Source of the DNA: Acuticoccus sp. I52.16.1
GTDB lineage: Bacteria > Pseudomonadota > Alphaproteobacteria > Rhizobiales > Amorphaceae
Length of the DNA stretch: 64,000 nucleotides
Direction: 5' to 3'
Assembly: GCF_022865125.1 (NCBI RefSeq)
Contig: NZ_CP094828.1
Location: 4,085,219-4,149,218 of the forward strand
Below, one piece after another: positions 36,356 through 44,602 of this stretch. The position numbers and the translations under genes are program-made. How positions within the stretch are numbered: position 1 is the stretch's first letter; every line of letters starts with the position of its first letter. The notes beneath the pieces were generated by a model. That model saw only the letters and a list, made by a program, of their open reading frames with translations, did no database searches and had not been told where the DNA came from.

Positions 36356-37030
36356 ATGGACCGGTTGCCCTTGGGCGAGATGGTGGACGCCGCGCTGGTG
36401 TACGGCCGGCGTGTGCGGCGACGGATTGCGCGCCGCAAGGGCGGGGCGGTGGTCGCGCTGGGGTTCGTGGTGACCGGCGCTCTGGTCGGCGGCAACGCGT
36501 TGTGGGAGCAGGATGGGATGCATCCGGCGCCACTGTGGGGCCATGCCGAGGAGACCGCGTTTGCCGCGCACAACGGCGCGGAGGCGCAGGAGATCGCGGG
36601 CAAGGGTGACGTGCGGGCGGTCGTCGCGCCGGCGTCGGAGACCTCGCAGATGGTGCGGGCGGTGCAGGAACAGCTGCAGCGGCTCGACATGTACGACGGG
36701 GCGGCGTCCGGGGTGATGGACGAAGTCACGATGCGGGCGATCGAGGCGTACGAGCGCGAAAACGGGTTGCCGGTGACCGGCGAGCCCAGCGTGGGGCTGC
36801 TGGCGGCGCTGAGCGCGGGGACGCCGGGGCCGGTCGCGGCGCCGCGTGCGGCGATGGGCACGCTGGAGATGCAGCGGCGGCTGAACGCGGCGGGCTATGG
36901 CCCGCTGGCCGAGGACGGAGTGATGGGGCCGCAGACGCAGCGCGCGCTCGATGCGTTCGCCGCGGACCAGGGGCTGGCCGGGGCCGGATCGGCGGACGTG
37001 CTGCGCGCGCTTGCAACACGCGGCGCCTAG
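36356..37030 (+). CDS. Membrane-anchored protein with two peptidoglycan-binding repeats
   Basis: A 224-residue protein. A basic N terminus (RRVRRRIARRKG) is followed by one helix (AVVALGFVVTGALVGG), giving an inner-membrane anchor with the rest outside. Two PG_binding_1 repeats follow: about residues 100-150 (VQEQLQRLDMYDGAASGVMDEVTMRAIEAYE) and 165-220 (MQRRLNAAGYGPLAEDGVMGPQTQRALDAF). No catalytic domain is present. ATG 36356 lacks a nearby ribosome site. An in-frame CTG at 36338 lies nine bases after AGGAGG and would add six residues, so the true start may be upstream. Confidence 0.78.
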   Translation: MDRLPLGEMVDAALVYGRRVRRRIARRKGGAVVALGFVVTGALVGGNALWEQDGMHPAPLWGHAEETAFAAHNGAEAQEIAGKGDVRAVVAPASETSQMVRAVQEQLQRLDMYDGAASGVMDEVTMRAIEAYERENGLPVTGEPSVGLLAALSAGTPGPVAAPRAAMGTLEMQRRLNAAGYGPLAEDGVMGPQTQRALDAFAADQGLAGAGSADVLRALATRGA

Positions 37031-37045
37031 CGCCACTTCCATTCG

Positions 37046-37390
37046 ATGATGTTTCCCGATGGAACGACACCGCGGCTGCGTGCCGGGGTGTGGGTCGACG
37101 CCTATATTCGCCGCTGCCGGGCGGCCGGCGCCTTCGTGTCGATCTCGCGGCGCGGGGACGACAGCGCCGGTGCGGTCTTCATCGAGTGCCTCCATGCCGA
37201 TGGGGCCGACCTCTACGGGCCCCGGATGCGGGACGACGGGGGGCGGGCGTTCGAACGTGTGCTGGCGGCGGTTCCCGGGTTCGAGGTGGCGGAGCGGATC
37301 GAGCGGGAGGCGCGGTTCGACGGCGACCTATGGTTGGTGACGGTCGAGGACCGGGGCGGCCGCGTATTTCTGATGGATGACGAGACGTGA
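37046..37390 (+). CDS. DUF1491 family protein
   Basis: A 114-residue protein matching DUF1491, a small alphaproteobacterial family: [21 protein letters not shown], then [16 protein letters not shown], and a C-terminal [14 protein letters not shown]. Function is unknown. It lies 15 bases after the peptidoglycan-binding gene, and its stop overlaps the start of the YcgN-like gene, so the three form a unit. ATG 37046 is followed at once by a second ATG at 37049; either could be used. Confidence 0.82.
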   Translation: MMFPDGTTPRLRAGVWVDAYIRRCRAAGAFVSISRRGDDSAGAVFIECLHADGADLYGPRMRDDGGRAFERVLAAVPGFEVAERIEREARFDGDLWLVTVEDRGGRVFLMDDET

Positions 37391-37860
37391 GTGAGCCTTT
37401 CTGGCGGACGACGACCTTGGAGGAGATGTCGCCGGCGCAGTGGGAGTCGTTGTGCGACGGCTGCGGGCGGTGCTGCCTCAACAAGCTGGAGGACTGGGAC
37501 ACGGGCGAAATCGCGTGGACCGATGTCGCCTGCACGCTGCTGGACCATGGGACGTGCCGGTGCCGCAGTTACGTCAATCGCCAGGAGATCGTGCCCGATT
37601 GTGTGCAGCTGACGCCGGAAGAGGTGCGGAAGCTGACGTGGCTGCCGCCGACCTGCGCGTATCGGCTGGTGGCGGAGGGGCGCGATCTGTTCTGGTGGCA
37701 CCCGCTGGTGTCGGGCTCGGCCGACACGGTGCATACGGCGGGAATCTCGGTGCGGGGGCGGGTCGTGAGCGAGGACGACGTTCCGGTCGAGCGATATGAA
37801 GAGCACCTTGTAGATTGGCCTGAAGAAATTTGTGGTGGTGTTGATGAAACTAGAGGTTGA
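37387..37860 (+). CDS. YcgN-family cysteine-cluster protein
   Basis: A 157-residue protein of the UPF0260/YcgN family. Eight cysteines occur in the expected spacing: CDGCGRCC near residue 23, then [16 protein letters not shown] and TCAYRL. Such clusters are thought to bind zinc or an Fe-S centre, but the function is unproven. The GTG start overlaps the preceding gene. The last 60 bases are noticeably AT-richer than the gene body. The stop codon forms part of a TTGACA promoter-like hexamer for the GTA cluster. Confidence 0.87.
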   Translation: MSEPFWRTTTLEEMSPAQWESLCDGCGRCCLNKLEDWDTGEIAWTDVACTLLDHGTCRCRSYVNRQEIVPDCVQLTPEEVRKLTWLPPTCAYRLVAEGRDLFWWHPLVSGSADTVHTAGISVRGRVVSEDDVPVERYEEHLVDWPEEICGGVDETRG

Positions 37861-37885
37861 CACCGTCACGCTCTTCCCGTAGACA
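37857..37885 (+). promoter_or_regulatory. Candidate sigma-70-type promoter of the GTA cluster
   Basis: TTGACA (37857-37862), a 17-base spacer and TAGACA (37880-37885). The -35 is perfect, the -10 is partial. It is the last promoter-like sequence before the GTA structural genes and overlaps the stop of the YcgN-like gene. The leader up to 38060 is 175 bases long and contains a terminator-like hairpin. Confidence 0.4.
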
Positions 37886-37977
37886 TTGGGTACTGTCGCA
37901 GAGTTGGCTTTGGGCTTCGGCCCGGATGTCCGCGCAATGGGTTCTGGCTGCGACGGGTTGTGTGAGTTGTGCCTTGA

Positions 37978-38010
37978 GGCGCGTCGCGGGCAGGCGGCGC
38001 GCCTTTTTTC
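37978..38010 (+). terminator. Terminator-like hairpin in the GTA leader
   Basis: GGCGCGTCGC pairs with GCGGCGCGCC (one G-U) across a six-base loop, 37978-38003, followed by six T and CTTG. It stands 50 bases before the first GTA start codon and downstream of the candidate promoter, which is where an attenuator would be. Confidence 0.65.
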
Positions 38011-38059
38011 TTGCGCCGGCCACGGCCGGCGCGGAGGGGCGCCGAGTTGGAGAGTTCTG

Positions 38060-38374
38060 ATGACCGAATTGGCGTTGGGCGGCCGTGGGCGGCGCGCGGG
38101 CCTGGTGGAGCGGATGTTCGAGGCGTTTTCTCGCCAGCTCCACGAGGTCGAGCAGCGGATTGCCGCGGGCGGGGCTGAGATCATCAAGGAGCACAAGACG
38201 CTCGGTGATCTCGCCAAGACGATGGAGACGCTGCTGTCGCTCGACCGGAAAGTGGCGGGCGACGGGGACGACGGGTCGGTGGATCTGGAGCGGCTCCGCA
38301 AGGATTTGGTCGAGCGGTTGGCGCGGTTCGCGCCGGTGCGGCGCAAGGCCGTGACGCCGACGGTCGTCGAATGA
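38060..38374 (+). CDS. GTA small terminase-like protein (g1 position)
   Basis: A 104-residue protein. The central part (LVERMFEAFSRQLHEVEQRI to LGDLAKTMETLLSLDRKV) is helical and charged, suited to oligomerisation, and a basic C terminus follows. Position and size match GTA g1, the small terminase of RcGTA, which has lost cos/pac specificity in true GTAs. ATG 38060 follows TTGGAGAG; the open frame upstream is not protein-like. The stop overlaps the large terminase start as ATGA. The assignment depends mainly on position. Confidence 0.7.
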   Translation: MTELALGGRGRRAGLVERMFEAFSRQLHEVEQRIAAGGAEIIKEHKTLGDLAKTMETLLSLDRKVAGDGDDGSVDLERLRKDLVERLARFAPVRRKAVTPTVVE

Positions 38375-39747
38375 CGGCCGCGGCGGTGGGAGGCGGCGCC
38401 GGCGTGGGCGCCGCCGACGTGCGGGAGGCCTTGAAGGCCTGCCTCGGGACCGAAGGCGGGCTGAGGGCGTTTCTCGCCGATTTGCCGGCGGCGCTGGCGG
38501 AGGGGCTGCTGGGCGACTGGGCCGTCTGGGCTCGGCGCGAGCAGATGCCGCCGCGCGGAGATTGGACGACCTGGCTCATTCTGGGCGGCCGCGGCGCGGG
38601 GAAGACGCGGGCCGGGGCGGAATGGGTTCGCGGCATGGTCGCCGGGCGCGCACCGTTCGCGGGGCAGCCGGCGGGGCGGATCGCGCTGGTGGGCGAGACG
38701 TTCGCCGATGCGCGCGAGGTGATGGTGGAGGGCGTGTCCGGGATCCTGGCGATCTCGCCGCGGCGCGAGCGGCCGGTGTGGCAGCCCTCGCGGCGGCGGC
38801 TGGAGTGGGCCAACGGGGCGGTGGCGCAGCTCTTCTCGGCGGCGGATCCGGAGAGCCTGCGCGGGCCTCAGTTCGACGCGGCGTGGGCCGACGAGCTGGC
38901 GAAGTGGCCGCAGGCGGAGGCGACCTGGGACATGCTGCAGTTCGGGCTGCGGCTGGGGGATCGGCCGCGGCAGGTGGTGACGACGACGCCGCGCTCGGTG
39001 CCGCTGTTGAAGCAGCTCATGGGCGACAAGCGCACGAAGATGACGCGCATGTCGACCGCGGACAACCGGGGCAACCTGGCGCCCGGTTTCTTGAAGGCGG
39101 TGGTGGACCGATACAAGGGGACCCGGTTGGGGCGGCAGGAGCTCGACGGCGAGCTGGTGGAGGATCGGGACGACGCGCTGTGGCGCCGCGCGCAGATCCA
39201 CCGCGACCGCGTCGCGCTGAAGCCGGAGATCGTGCGGGTGGTGGTCGCGGTGGACCCGCCGGCGACGAGCCACTCCAAGTCGGACGCGTGCGGGATCGTC
39301 GCCGTGGGGCTGGGCACCGACGGCCGCGCCTATGTGCTGGCGGATCGGACCATGTACCGGGCTTCGCCGCAAGCGTGGGCGGAGCGGGCGGTGGCGCTGT
39401 ACCACGCCCTGGAGGCCGACCGGCTGGTGGTCGAGGTGAACCAGGGGGGCGAGATGGTCGCCGCCGTGGTGGCACAGGTGGATCCGGCCGTGCCGGTGAC
39501 GCCTGTGCGGGCGACGCGAGGCAAATGGCTGCGGGCCGAGCCCGTGGCACAGCTCTACGAGCAGGGGCGCGTCAGCCACGTCGGCGTGCTGCCGGAGCTG
39601 GAGGACCAGATGTGCAACTTCGTTCCGGCGGGGACGTCCGAAGGGGCGTCGCCGGACCGGATCGACGCGCTGGTGTGGGCGCTGACGGCGCTGATGCTGA
39701 CGGCGGAGGCGAAGACGTCCGTGCCGCGGGTGCGGCGTTTCGGGTGA
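38371..39747 (+). CDS. GTA/phage large terminase subunit
   Basis: A 458-residue DNA-packaging motor. The ATPase Walker A is LGGRGAGKTRAGAEW, Walker B is in AAWADELAKW, and the coupling motif VVTTTPRS follows. The C-terminal nuclease domain shows VVAVDPPATSHSKSDACGI with the metal Asp, VEVNQGGEM and SPDRIDALVWALT with the final Asp. All catalytic residues appear intact, so packaging should work. It overlaps the g1 stop by four bases. A terminator-like hairpin separates it from the portal gene. Confidence 0.95.
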   Translation: MTAAAVGGGAGVGAADVREALKACLGTEGGLRAFLADLPAALAEGLLGDWAVWARREQMPPRGDWTTWLILGGRGAGKTRAGAEWVRGMVAGRAPFAGQPAGRIALVGETFADAREVMVEGVSGILAISPRRERPVWQPSRRRLEWANGAVAQLFSAADPESLRGPQFDAAWADELAKWPQAEATWDMLQFGLRLGDRPRQVVTTTPRSVPLLKQLMGDKRTKMTRMSTADNRGNLAPGFLKAVVDRYKGTRLGRQELDGELVEDRDDALWRRAQIHRDRVALKPEIVRVVVAVDPPATSHSKSDACGIVAVGLGTDGRAYVLADRTMYRASPQAWAERAVALYHALEADRLVVEVNQGGEMVAAVVAQVDPAVPVTPVRATRGKWLRAEPVAQLYEQGRVSHVGVLPELEDQMCNFVPAGTSEGASPDRIDALVWALTALMLTAEAKTSVPRVRRFG

Positions 39748-39778
39748 GGCTTCGGCCGCAACGATGAACGAGACCGAG

Positions 39779-39807
39779 GGGCTCCCAGTGGGGGCCCTTT
39801 TCTTTTT
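39779..39807 (+). terminator. Terminator-like hairpin between large terminase and portal
   Basis: GGGCTCCC and GGGGGCCC (39779-39797, one G-U pair) enclose a three-base loop, followed by TTTTCTTTTTG. It ends about 19 bases before the portal ATG. Confidence 0.7.
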
Positions 39808-39825
39808 GTCCCGGAAGGGGGTGCG

Positions 39826-40998
39826 ATGGGCATCTTTGGCAAACGCGAGACCAAGGCTTCGCGCGTGGGACGGCTGATGAGCGTGGAAGCGCTCGGCCGT
39901 CCGGTTTGGACGCCGCGCGACTATGCGTCGTTGGCGCAGGAGGGGTTTGCGAAGAACCCGGTCGTATTCCGGTCGGTCCGCATGATCGCGGAGGCGGCGG
40001 CCTCGGCGCCGTGGCTGCTCTACGAAGGCGAGCGCGAGATCGAGGCGCATCCTTTCCTGGACATGCTGCGGCGGCCGAACCCGGCGCAGTCGGGCGTGTC
40101 GCTGATGGAGACGGTCTACGGGCACCTGATGGTGGCGGGGAACGCGTACCTGGAGGTGGTCTCGCTGGACGGCGTGCCGCGCGAGCTGTTCGCGCTGCGG
40201 CCGGACCGGATGAAGGTGGTGGCGGGGCCCGACGGGTGGCCGCAGGCGTTCGAATATGCGGTGGCGGGGCGCACGGTGCGGTTCGCGCAGGAGGGCGACG
40301 TGCCGCCGGTGCTGCACCTGTCGCTGTTCCATCCGCTCAACGACCACTACGGGTTCGCGCCGATCGAGGCGGCGCAGATCTCGCTCGACATCCACAACGC
40401 GTCGGGGGCGTGGTCGAAGGCGCTGCTGGACAATGCGGCGCGGCCGTCGGGCGCGCTGGTCTACAACGGCGAGGGGCCGCTCAACGACGAGCAGTTCGAG
40501 CGGCTGAAGACCGAGCTGGAGGAGGGCTACACCGGCGCGCGCAATGCGGGGCGGCCGCTGCTCCTGGAAGGCGGGCTCGACTGGAAGACGATGGCGATGT
40601 CGCCCCGCGACATGGACTTCATCGAAGCGAAGAACCAGGCAGCGCGCGAGATCGCGCTGGCGTTCGGCGTGCCGCCGATGCTGCTGGGCATTCCGGGCGA
40701 CAATACCTACGCCAACTATCGCGAGGCCAACCGCGCGTTCTGGCGCCAGACGGTGCTGCCGCTGGTGAACCGGACGGTGCAGGCGATGGGGAACTGGCTC
40801 GGCCTCGCCTACGGCCCGGACCTCAGGCTGGCGTTCGATCCGGACGGGGTCGAGGCGCTCTCGGTCGAGCGCGACGCGCTGTGGGACCGGGTGGCGGCGT
40901 CGGACTTCCTGACGCGGGACGAGAAGCGCGCGGCCGTCGGCTACGGGATCGACGGCCACGGGGACACGGGGGACGGCGGTGATGCCGGGCCCGACTGA
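39826..40998 (+). CDS. HK97-type phage portal protein (GTA g3)
   Basis: A 390-residue dodecameric portal through which DNA enters the head. Typical landmarks are FAKNPVVFRSVRMIAEAAASAPW, HPFLDMLRRPNP, LMVAGNAYLE, SGALVYNGEGPLNDEQFERLK and AFGVPPMLLGIPGDNTYANYREANRAFW. It is full length. The ATG is 19 bases downstream of the preceding hairpin, with GGAAGGGGG as the ribosome site. The TGA overlaps the next start. Confidence 0.95.
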   Translation: MGIFGKRETKASRVGRLMSVEALGRPVWTPRDYASLAQEGFAKNPVVFRSVRMIAEAAASAPWLLYEGEREIEAHPFLDMLRRPNPAQSGVSLMETVYGHLMVAGNAYLEVVSLDGVPRELFALRPDRMKVVAGPDGWPQAFEYAVAGRTVRFAQEGDVPPVLHLSLFHPLNDHYGFAPIEAAQISLDIHNASGAWSKALLDNAARPSGALVYNGEGPLNDEQFERLKTELEEGYTGARNAGRPLLLEGGLDWKTMAMSPRDMDFIEAKNQAAREIALAFGVPPMLLGIPGDNTYANYREANRAFWRQTVLPLVNRTVQAMGNWLGLAYGPDLRLAFDPDGVEALSVERDALWDRVAASDFLTRDEKRAAVGYGIDGHGDTGDGGDAGPD

Positions 40999-41183
40999 TG
41001 GACCCGGTGACGCAGAACGTGATGGAGCGAGGTGACCTGGCGCACCTCGCTCTTTTTCTTTGGGCGTCTGCGTCCTCGGGGTTGCTGGCGTGGACGATGC
41101 GGGAGCTGGCCCGCTCGAACCGCCGCTTCTCGGAGTTCGTGAACGCGGTCGCGAAGCTCAATCAGATGTTTGGACAGGCCTGA
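40998..41183 (+). CDS. Small GTA head protein (g3.5-like) with one membrane-like helix
   Basis: A 61-residue protein with DLAHLALFLWASASSGLLAW as a hydrophobic segment, then a charged helix MRELARSNRRFSEFVNAVAKL. It occupies the position of rcc01685 (g3.5), a small protein reported to act in GTA head formation. The ATG overlaps the portal stop; ATG 41022 is an alternative. Codons 10-19 lie within a perfect terminator-like hairpin (41025-41052), so either the protein tolerates this RNA structure or translation is regulated by it. Confidence 0.65.
   Translation: MDPVTQNVMERGDLAHLALFLWASASSGLLAWTMRELARSNRRFSEFVNAVAKLNQMFGQA
41025..41061 (+). terminator. Terminator-like hairpin inside the g3.5-like gene
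   Basis: Perfect ten-base arms GAGCGAGGTG (41025-41034) and CACCTCGCTC (41043-41052) enclose an eight-base loop, followed by TTTTTCTTT. It is the cleanest intrinsic terminator shape in the cluster, yet it lies within a coding region and within a long co-directional gene run. Confidence 0.75.
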
Positions 41184-41362
41184 TGGTGGGATGGGTTCGC
41201 CGTGCCGCGCAGCCGCTCGTGCGGCTGACGACGGTGCAGAAGATCGAGCACGAGGCGGTGTTCGACGCGTTCGCGGGGATCGTGCAGCGGGCGGCGCTCG
41301 AGGAGCGGGTGCGGCGTGAGCCGCGGGTGATCAGCTTCCGGCAGAAGCGGGGCGTGTTGTGA
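41183..41362 (+). CDS. Small basic hypothetical protein in the GTA head module
   Basis: A 59-residue protein, MVGWVRRAAQPLVRLTTVQ..., with a helical middle (EHEAVFDAFAGIVQRAALEER) and a basic end. The ATG overlaps the previous stop and its own stop overlaps the start of the protease gene, so it is embedded in a chain of overlapping genes. That is the main evidence that it is real. No family was recognised. Confidence 0.5.
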   Translation: MVGWVRRAAQPLVRLTTVQKIEHEAVFDAFAGIVQRAALEERVRREPRVISFRQKRGVL

Positions 41363-41937
41363 GCGCGCCGCGGCTGGGCGCGGCGCCGGAGCGCAAGTAC
41401 GCCGCGGCGCTCGCCTCGGTGGACGCGGACGGGCGCTTCTGCGGCTACGCCTCGCTGTTCGGACGGATGGATCTGGGCGGCGACGTGGTCATGCCGGGAG
41501 CGTTCGCGCGGACATTGCGGCTGCGCGGCGCCGGCGGCGTGCGGATGCTGCTGGAGCACGATCCGGGCGCGCCGATCGGGGTGTGGCTGACGCTGGAGGA
41601 GGACCGCCGCGGCCTGTGGGTCGAGGGACGGATCGTGGGCACTCCCGGCGCGGCGCGGGCCGGCGCGCGGATGGCGGCCGGCGAGCTGGACGGGCTCTCC
41701 ATCGGGTTTCGCACGGTGCGTGCGGATGAGGATCGGCTGGCGCGAGTGCGCCGGCTGACTGAGATCGATCTCTGGGAGGTGTCGGTGGTGCATTCACCGA
41801 TGCTGCCGGAGGCGAGGGCGCGGGCGGCGGGAGCCTGCCGTGCCGATGCTGGGGGCATCGCTCCCGAGGCTGCCGTGGACGCGGGGCTGGTCGCCTTGCT
41901 GCGTCGGGAAACGGCCATTCTTCGTCAAACGAGGTAG
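41359..41937 (+). CDS. HK97-type prohead protease (GTA g4)
   Basis: A 192-residue serine protease that cleaves the capsid N terminus after assembly. The N-terminal half has the prohead-protease fold, with GYASLFGRMDLGGDVVMPGAFART, then LLEHDPGAPIGVW carrying the catalytic His, and GELDGLSIGFRTV carrying the catalytic Ser. A linker after residue 160 is Ala-rich. It starts with GTG overlapping the upstream gene and ends directly before the capsid ATG. Confidence 0.93.
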   Translation: MSAPRLGAAPERKYAAALASVDADGRFCGYASLFGRMDLGGDVVMPGAFARTLRLRGAGGVRMLLEHDPGAPIGVWLTLEEDRRGLWVEGRIVGTPGAARAGARMAAGELDGLSIGFRTVRADEDRLARVRRLTEIDLWEVSVVHSPMLPEARARAAGACRADAGGIAPEAAVDAGLVALLRRETAILRQTR

Positions 41938-43155
41938 ATGATGGACAACGAGATGGGTGCGCCCGAGACCAAGGCCGAGCTGAACGACGCGTTCGGTGAA
42001 TTCATGGGGGCCTTCGAGGTCTTCCGTGAGACCAACGACCGTCGACTCGCGGAGCTGGAGAAGAAGGGCGCTGATGCGCTGACCGTCGAGAAACTGTCGC
42101 GTGTCGAGGCGGCGCTCGACTCGCAGCAGCGCCGGATGGACGAGATGGTGCTGCGCGGTGCCCGCCCCTCGCTGATGGGTGGTGCGCCGGTCGCGGTCAA
42201 CGAGACCAAGAGCGCCTTCAATGCCTTCGTGCGCTCCGGCGACGAGCAGGCGATGCGTCAGCTCGAGACGAAGGCGATGACGTCGGACGGCGGACTGGCC
42301 ATGCCGATCGAGGTCGAGGCCGAGGTGATGCGTCGGCTGGGGCAGATCTCGCCGATCCGCTCGATCGCGACGGTCCGCACGATCTCCGCGACGAGCTTCC
42401 GCAAGGCGGTTCCGAACGGCTTGACCGGGGCGTGGGCGAGCGAGTCGGCGGCGCGTTCGGCCGACACGGCCACGCTGAAGGCGCTGAACTTCCCGACGAT
42501 GGAGCTCTATGCGATGCCGGCTGCGTCGTCGGTGCTGATCGACGATGCGGCGGTGGACGTCGAGGCCTGGCTGGCGGACGAGATCGAGATGGTCTTCGCC
42601 GAGCAGGAGACCAAGGCGTTCGTCATCGGTGACGGCACGACCATGCCCAAGGGCATCGTCAGCTACGCCGGCACGTCCGAGGACGGCGATCTGGACAACG
42701 AGACGCTGGGCATCGTGAAGACCGGCAACAACGGCGGCTTCCCGACGGTGGCGCCGAGCGACGCGCTGGTGGACCTCGTGTACTCGCTGAAGGCGAGCTA
42801 CCGGCAGAACGCGCACTTCGTGATGAACCGCAGCACGCAGGCGCACATCCGCAAGCTGAAGGATGGCGAGGGCGAGTATCTGTGGAGCCCGCCCTCGGTT
42901 CCGGGTGGCCGTGCCGGGCTGATGAGCTTCCCGATCGTGGAAGCGGAGGACATGCCCGACTTCACGACGACCGGCGCCAACGCGATCGCGTTCGGCGATT
43001 TCCGTCGCGGTTATCTGATCGTCGATCGTCAGGGCATCAAGGTGCTGCGCGATCCGTACTCTGCGAAGCCGAACGTGCTGTTCTACACGACGAAGCGTGT
43101 GGGTGGCGGCGTGCAGGACTTCGACGCGATCAAGCTGCTGCAGTTCGCCGCCTGA
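41938..43155 (+). CDS. HK97-type major capsid protein (GTA g5)
   Basis: A 405-residue capsid precursor. Residues 1 to about 105 form the charged delta domain with a coiled coil (ETNDRRLAELEKKGADAL), removed by the prohead protease. The HK97 fold follows: GGLAMPIEVEAEVMRRL, a long helix (VDVEAWLADEIEMVFAEQETKAFVIGDG) and the P-domain strands near FHFVMNRST-like text and PFGDFRRGYLIVDR. ATG 41938 is followed by a second ATG. A strong hairpin with six T follows 41 bases after the stop. Confidence 0.95.
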   Translation: MMDNEMGAPETKAELNDAFGEFMGAFEVFRETNDRRLAELEKKGADALTVEKLSRVEAALDSQQRRMDEMVLRGARPSLMGGAPVAVNETKSAFNAFVRSGDEQAMRQLETKAMTSDGGLAMPIEVEAEVMRRLGQISPIRSIATVRTISATSFRKAVPNGLTGAWASESAARSADTATLKALNFPTMELYAMPAASSVLIDDAAVDVEAWLADEIEMVFAEQETKAFVIGDGTTMPKGIVSYAGTSEDGDLDNETLGIVKTGNNGGFPTVAPSDALVDLVYSLKASYRQNAHFVMNRSTQAHIRKLKDGEGEYLWSPPSVPGGRAGLMSFPIVEAEDMPDFTTTGANAIAFGDFRRGYLIVDRQGIKVLRDPYSAKPNVLFYTTKRVGGGVQDFDAIKLLQFAA

Positions 43156-43195
43156 GTTCATGCGTGGTGGCGGTCGCCTTCGGGCGGCGGGGGGC

Positions 43196-43230
43196 GGGCC
43201 AGGAGGTTTTCTGGCCCCCTTTTTTGTTTG
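43196..43230 (+). terminator. Terminator-like hairpin after the capsid gene
   Basis: GGGCCAG (43196-43202) and CTGGCCC (43211-43217) enclose an eight-base loop, then CC and six T, then GTTTG. It sits 65 bases before the next start codon. As it follows the capsid gene, it could set the usual excess of capsid over tail proteins. Confidence 0.72.
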
Positions 43231-43294
43231 ATCCACGCGCTCTTCGGGCCGCCGGCAGGCGGCCCAGGATGCGCGGCAATTCTTGGGTGGAACG

Positions 43295-43867
43295 ATGGTG
43301 GCGATCCTGGTGACACCGCCGCAGGCCGAGCCTGTGACGCGTGAGGAAGCGAAGCTGCATGCCCGCATCGACGGCACGGCCGAGGATGCGAAGGTGGATG
43401 CGCTGATCACGGCGGCGCGGCTCGACGTGGAGAGCCGGACCGGGCGGGTTCTGGTGACGCAGGGATGGCGGATCGTGCGCGATGGGCCGCCTGCGGGCGG
43501 GATCGTGCGGCTGGCGCCGGGGCCGGTGCAGAGCGTCGACACGGTGACGGTCTATGGCGCGGACGGGGCGGCCGAGGTCGTCCCCGCGGGCGACTATCTG
43601 GTGGATGTGGCGAGCACACCGGGGCGGCTGAAGCTGTCGTCCGGGCGGTTCTGGGGGGCGCGGGCGCTCAACGGGCTCGAGATCGACATGACGTGCGGTT
43701 ACGGCGACCCGGCGGACGTGCCCGCGTCGTTGAAGCAAGCCGTGCTGATGCTGGTCTCCTACTGGTACGAACAGCGCGAGGCGGCCTCGGTGGGGGCGGT
43801 GCCGGCGCATGTGGCGTCCGGTGTGACGGCTCTGACGGCGCCTTATCGCATGCCGAGGCTGGCGTGA
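43295..43867 (+). CDS. Head-tail connector protein (GTA g6)
   Basis: A 190-residue connector of the gp6/gp15 type. The N terminus reads VTPPQAEPVTREEAKLHARID, then a helical region VDALITAARLDVESRTGRVLVTQGW that is diagnostic of phage gp6-like adaptors. The C terminus includes LKQAVLMLVSYWYEQREAAS. It binds the portal from below. ATG 43295 is chosen because the family starts just before LVTPP; the frame is open to 43283. Its stop overlaps g7. Confidence 0.9.
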   Translation: MVAILVTPPQAEPVTREEAKLHARIDGTAEDAKVDALITAARLDVESRTGRVLVTQGWRIVRDGPPAGGIVRLAPGPVQSVDTVTVYGADGAAEVVPAGDYLVDVASTPGRLKLSSGRFWGARALNGLEIDMTCGYGDPADVPASLKQAVLMLVSYWYEQREAASVGAVPAHVASGVTALTAPYRMPRLA

Positions 43868-44190
43868 CGCCGGGGGCGGGCGAACTGCGGCATCGCCTGG
43901 TGCTGGAGGTCGCGAGCGAGGCGGCCGACGGCGCCGGCGGGGCGACGCGGACGTGGACGCCGGTGGAGAGCGTTTTTGCGCAGGTCGAGCCGCGGCGGCG
44001 CCGGGAAAGCGTGGAAGACGGGCGGCACGTCGGGCTGGTGACGCACCGGGTGACCGTGCGGCGCAACGGCAGCGTGGCGCGAGGCGCGCGCTTCGTGGAG
44101 GGCGCCACGCGCTACCGGGTGCTGGCGGTCGAGGACGCCGACCCGCAGCGGCGCTTCCTGGAATGCCTCTGCGAGGAGGAGCAGGGATGA
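43864..44190 (+). CDS. Head-tail adaptor protein (GTA g7)
   Basis: A 108-residue beta-rich protein of the SPP1 gp16-like stopper class: G-ELRHRLVLEVASEAADGAGG, WTPVESVFAQVEPR, then VTHRVTVRRNGSV. It caps the connector after packaging. The GTG start overlaps the g6 stop and the stop overlaps the g8 start as ATGA. The forward frame upstream of 43864 is out-of-frame g6. Confidence 0.87.
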   Translation: MTPGAGELRHRLVLEVASEAADGAGGATRTWTPVESVFAQVEPRRRRESVEDGRHVGLVTHRVTVRRNGSVARGARFVEGATRYRVLAVEDADPQRRFLECLCEEEQG

Positions 44191-44591
44191 GCGATGCGCG
44201 GCATGCTCTCATGGCCGAGATCTATCGGGTGCTTTTGGCGGACGGGACGCTGGCGGCCCAGCTGGCCGGGCAAGGCGTGTTCGACGGGGTGCCGCAGGGG
44301 GCGGCGCATCCGTTCGTTTCGATCGGTGAGGTGCGCTCGGGCGCCCTGGATGCGGACGCGGTGCCGACGATGGAACACCGGGTCGAGCTCATCGTGAACA
44401 CACGCAGCGGGCGACGCGAGGCGTCGGAGATCGCCGACCGGGTGCGAGCGGTGCTGGAGGACGCGGCGATGGCGCCCGAGGGGCACCGCCTGGTGTCGCT
44501 CGGGCACCGGGACACGGATGTGACTTCGAGCCGTGATGGACGGGCGTTTCGGGCGCGGATGCGGTTCCGCGCACTGACGGAAGCGAACTGA
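44187..44591 (+). CDS. DUF3168 tail-completion protein (GTA g8)
   Basis: A 134-residue protein matching DUF3168: LMAEIYRVLLADGTLAAQL, VFDGVPQGAAHPFVSIGEV, HRVELIVNTRSGRREASEIADRV, and HRDTDVTSSRDGRAFRARMRF. Members connect the head adaptor to the tail tube. It is fully embedded in the chain of overlapping genes. Confidence 0.9.
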   Translation: MSDARHALMAEIYRVLLADGTLAAQLAGQGVFDGVPQGAAHPFVSIGEVRSGALDADAVPTMEHRVELIVNTRSGRREASEIADRVRAVLEDAAMAPEGHRLVSLGHRDTDVTSSRDGRAFRARMRFRALTEAN

Positions 44592-44602
44592 AGGAGGGCG
44601 CC

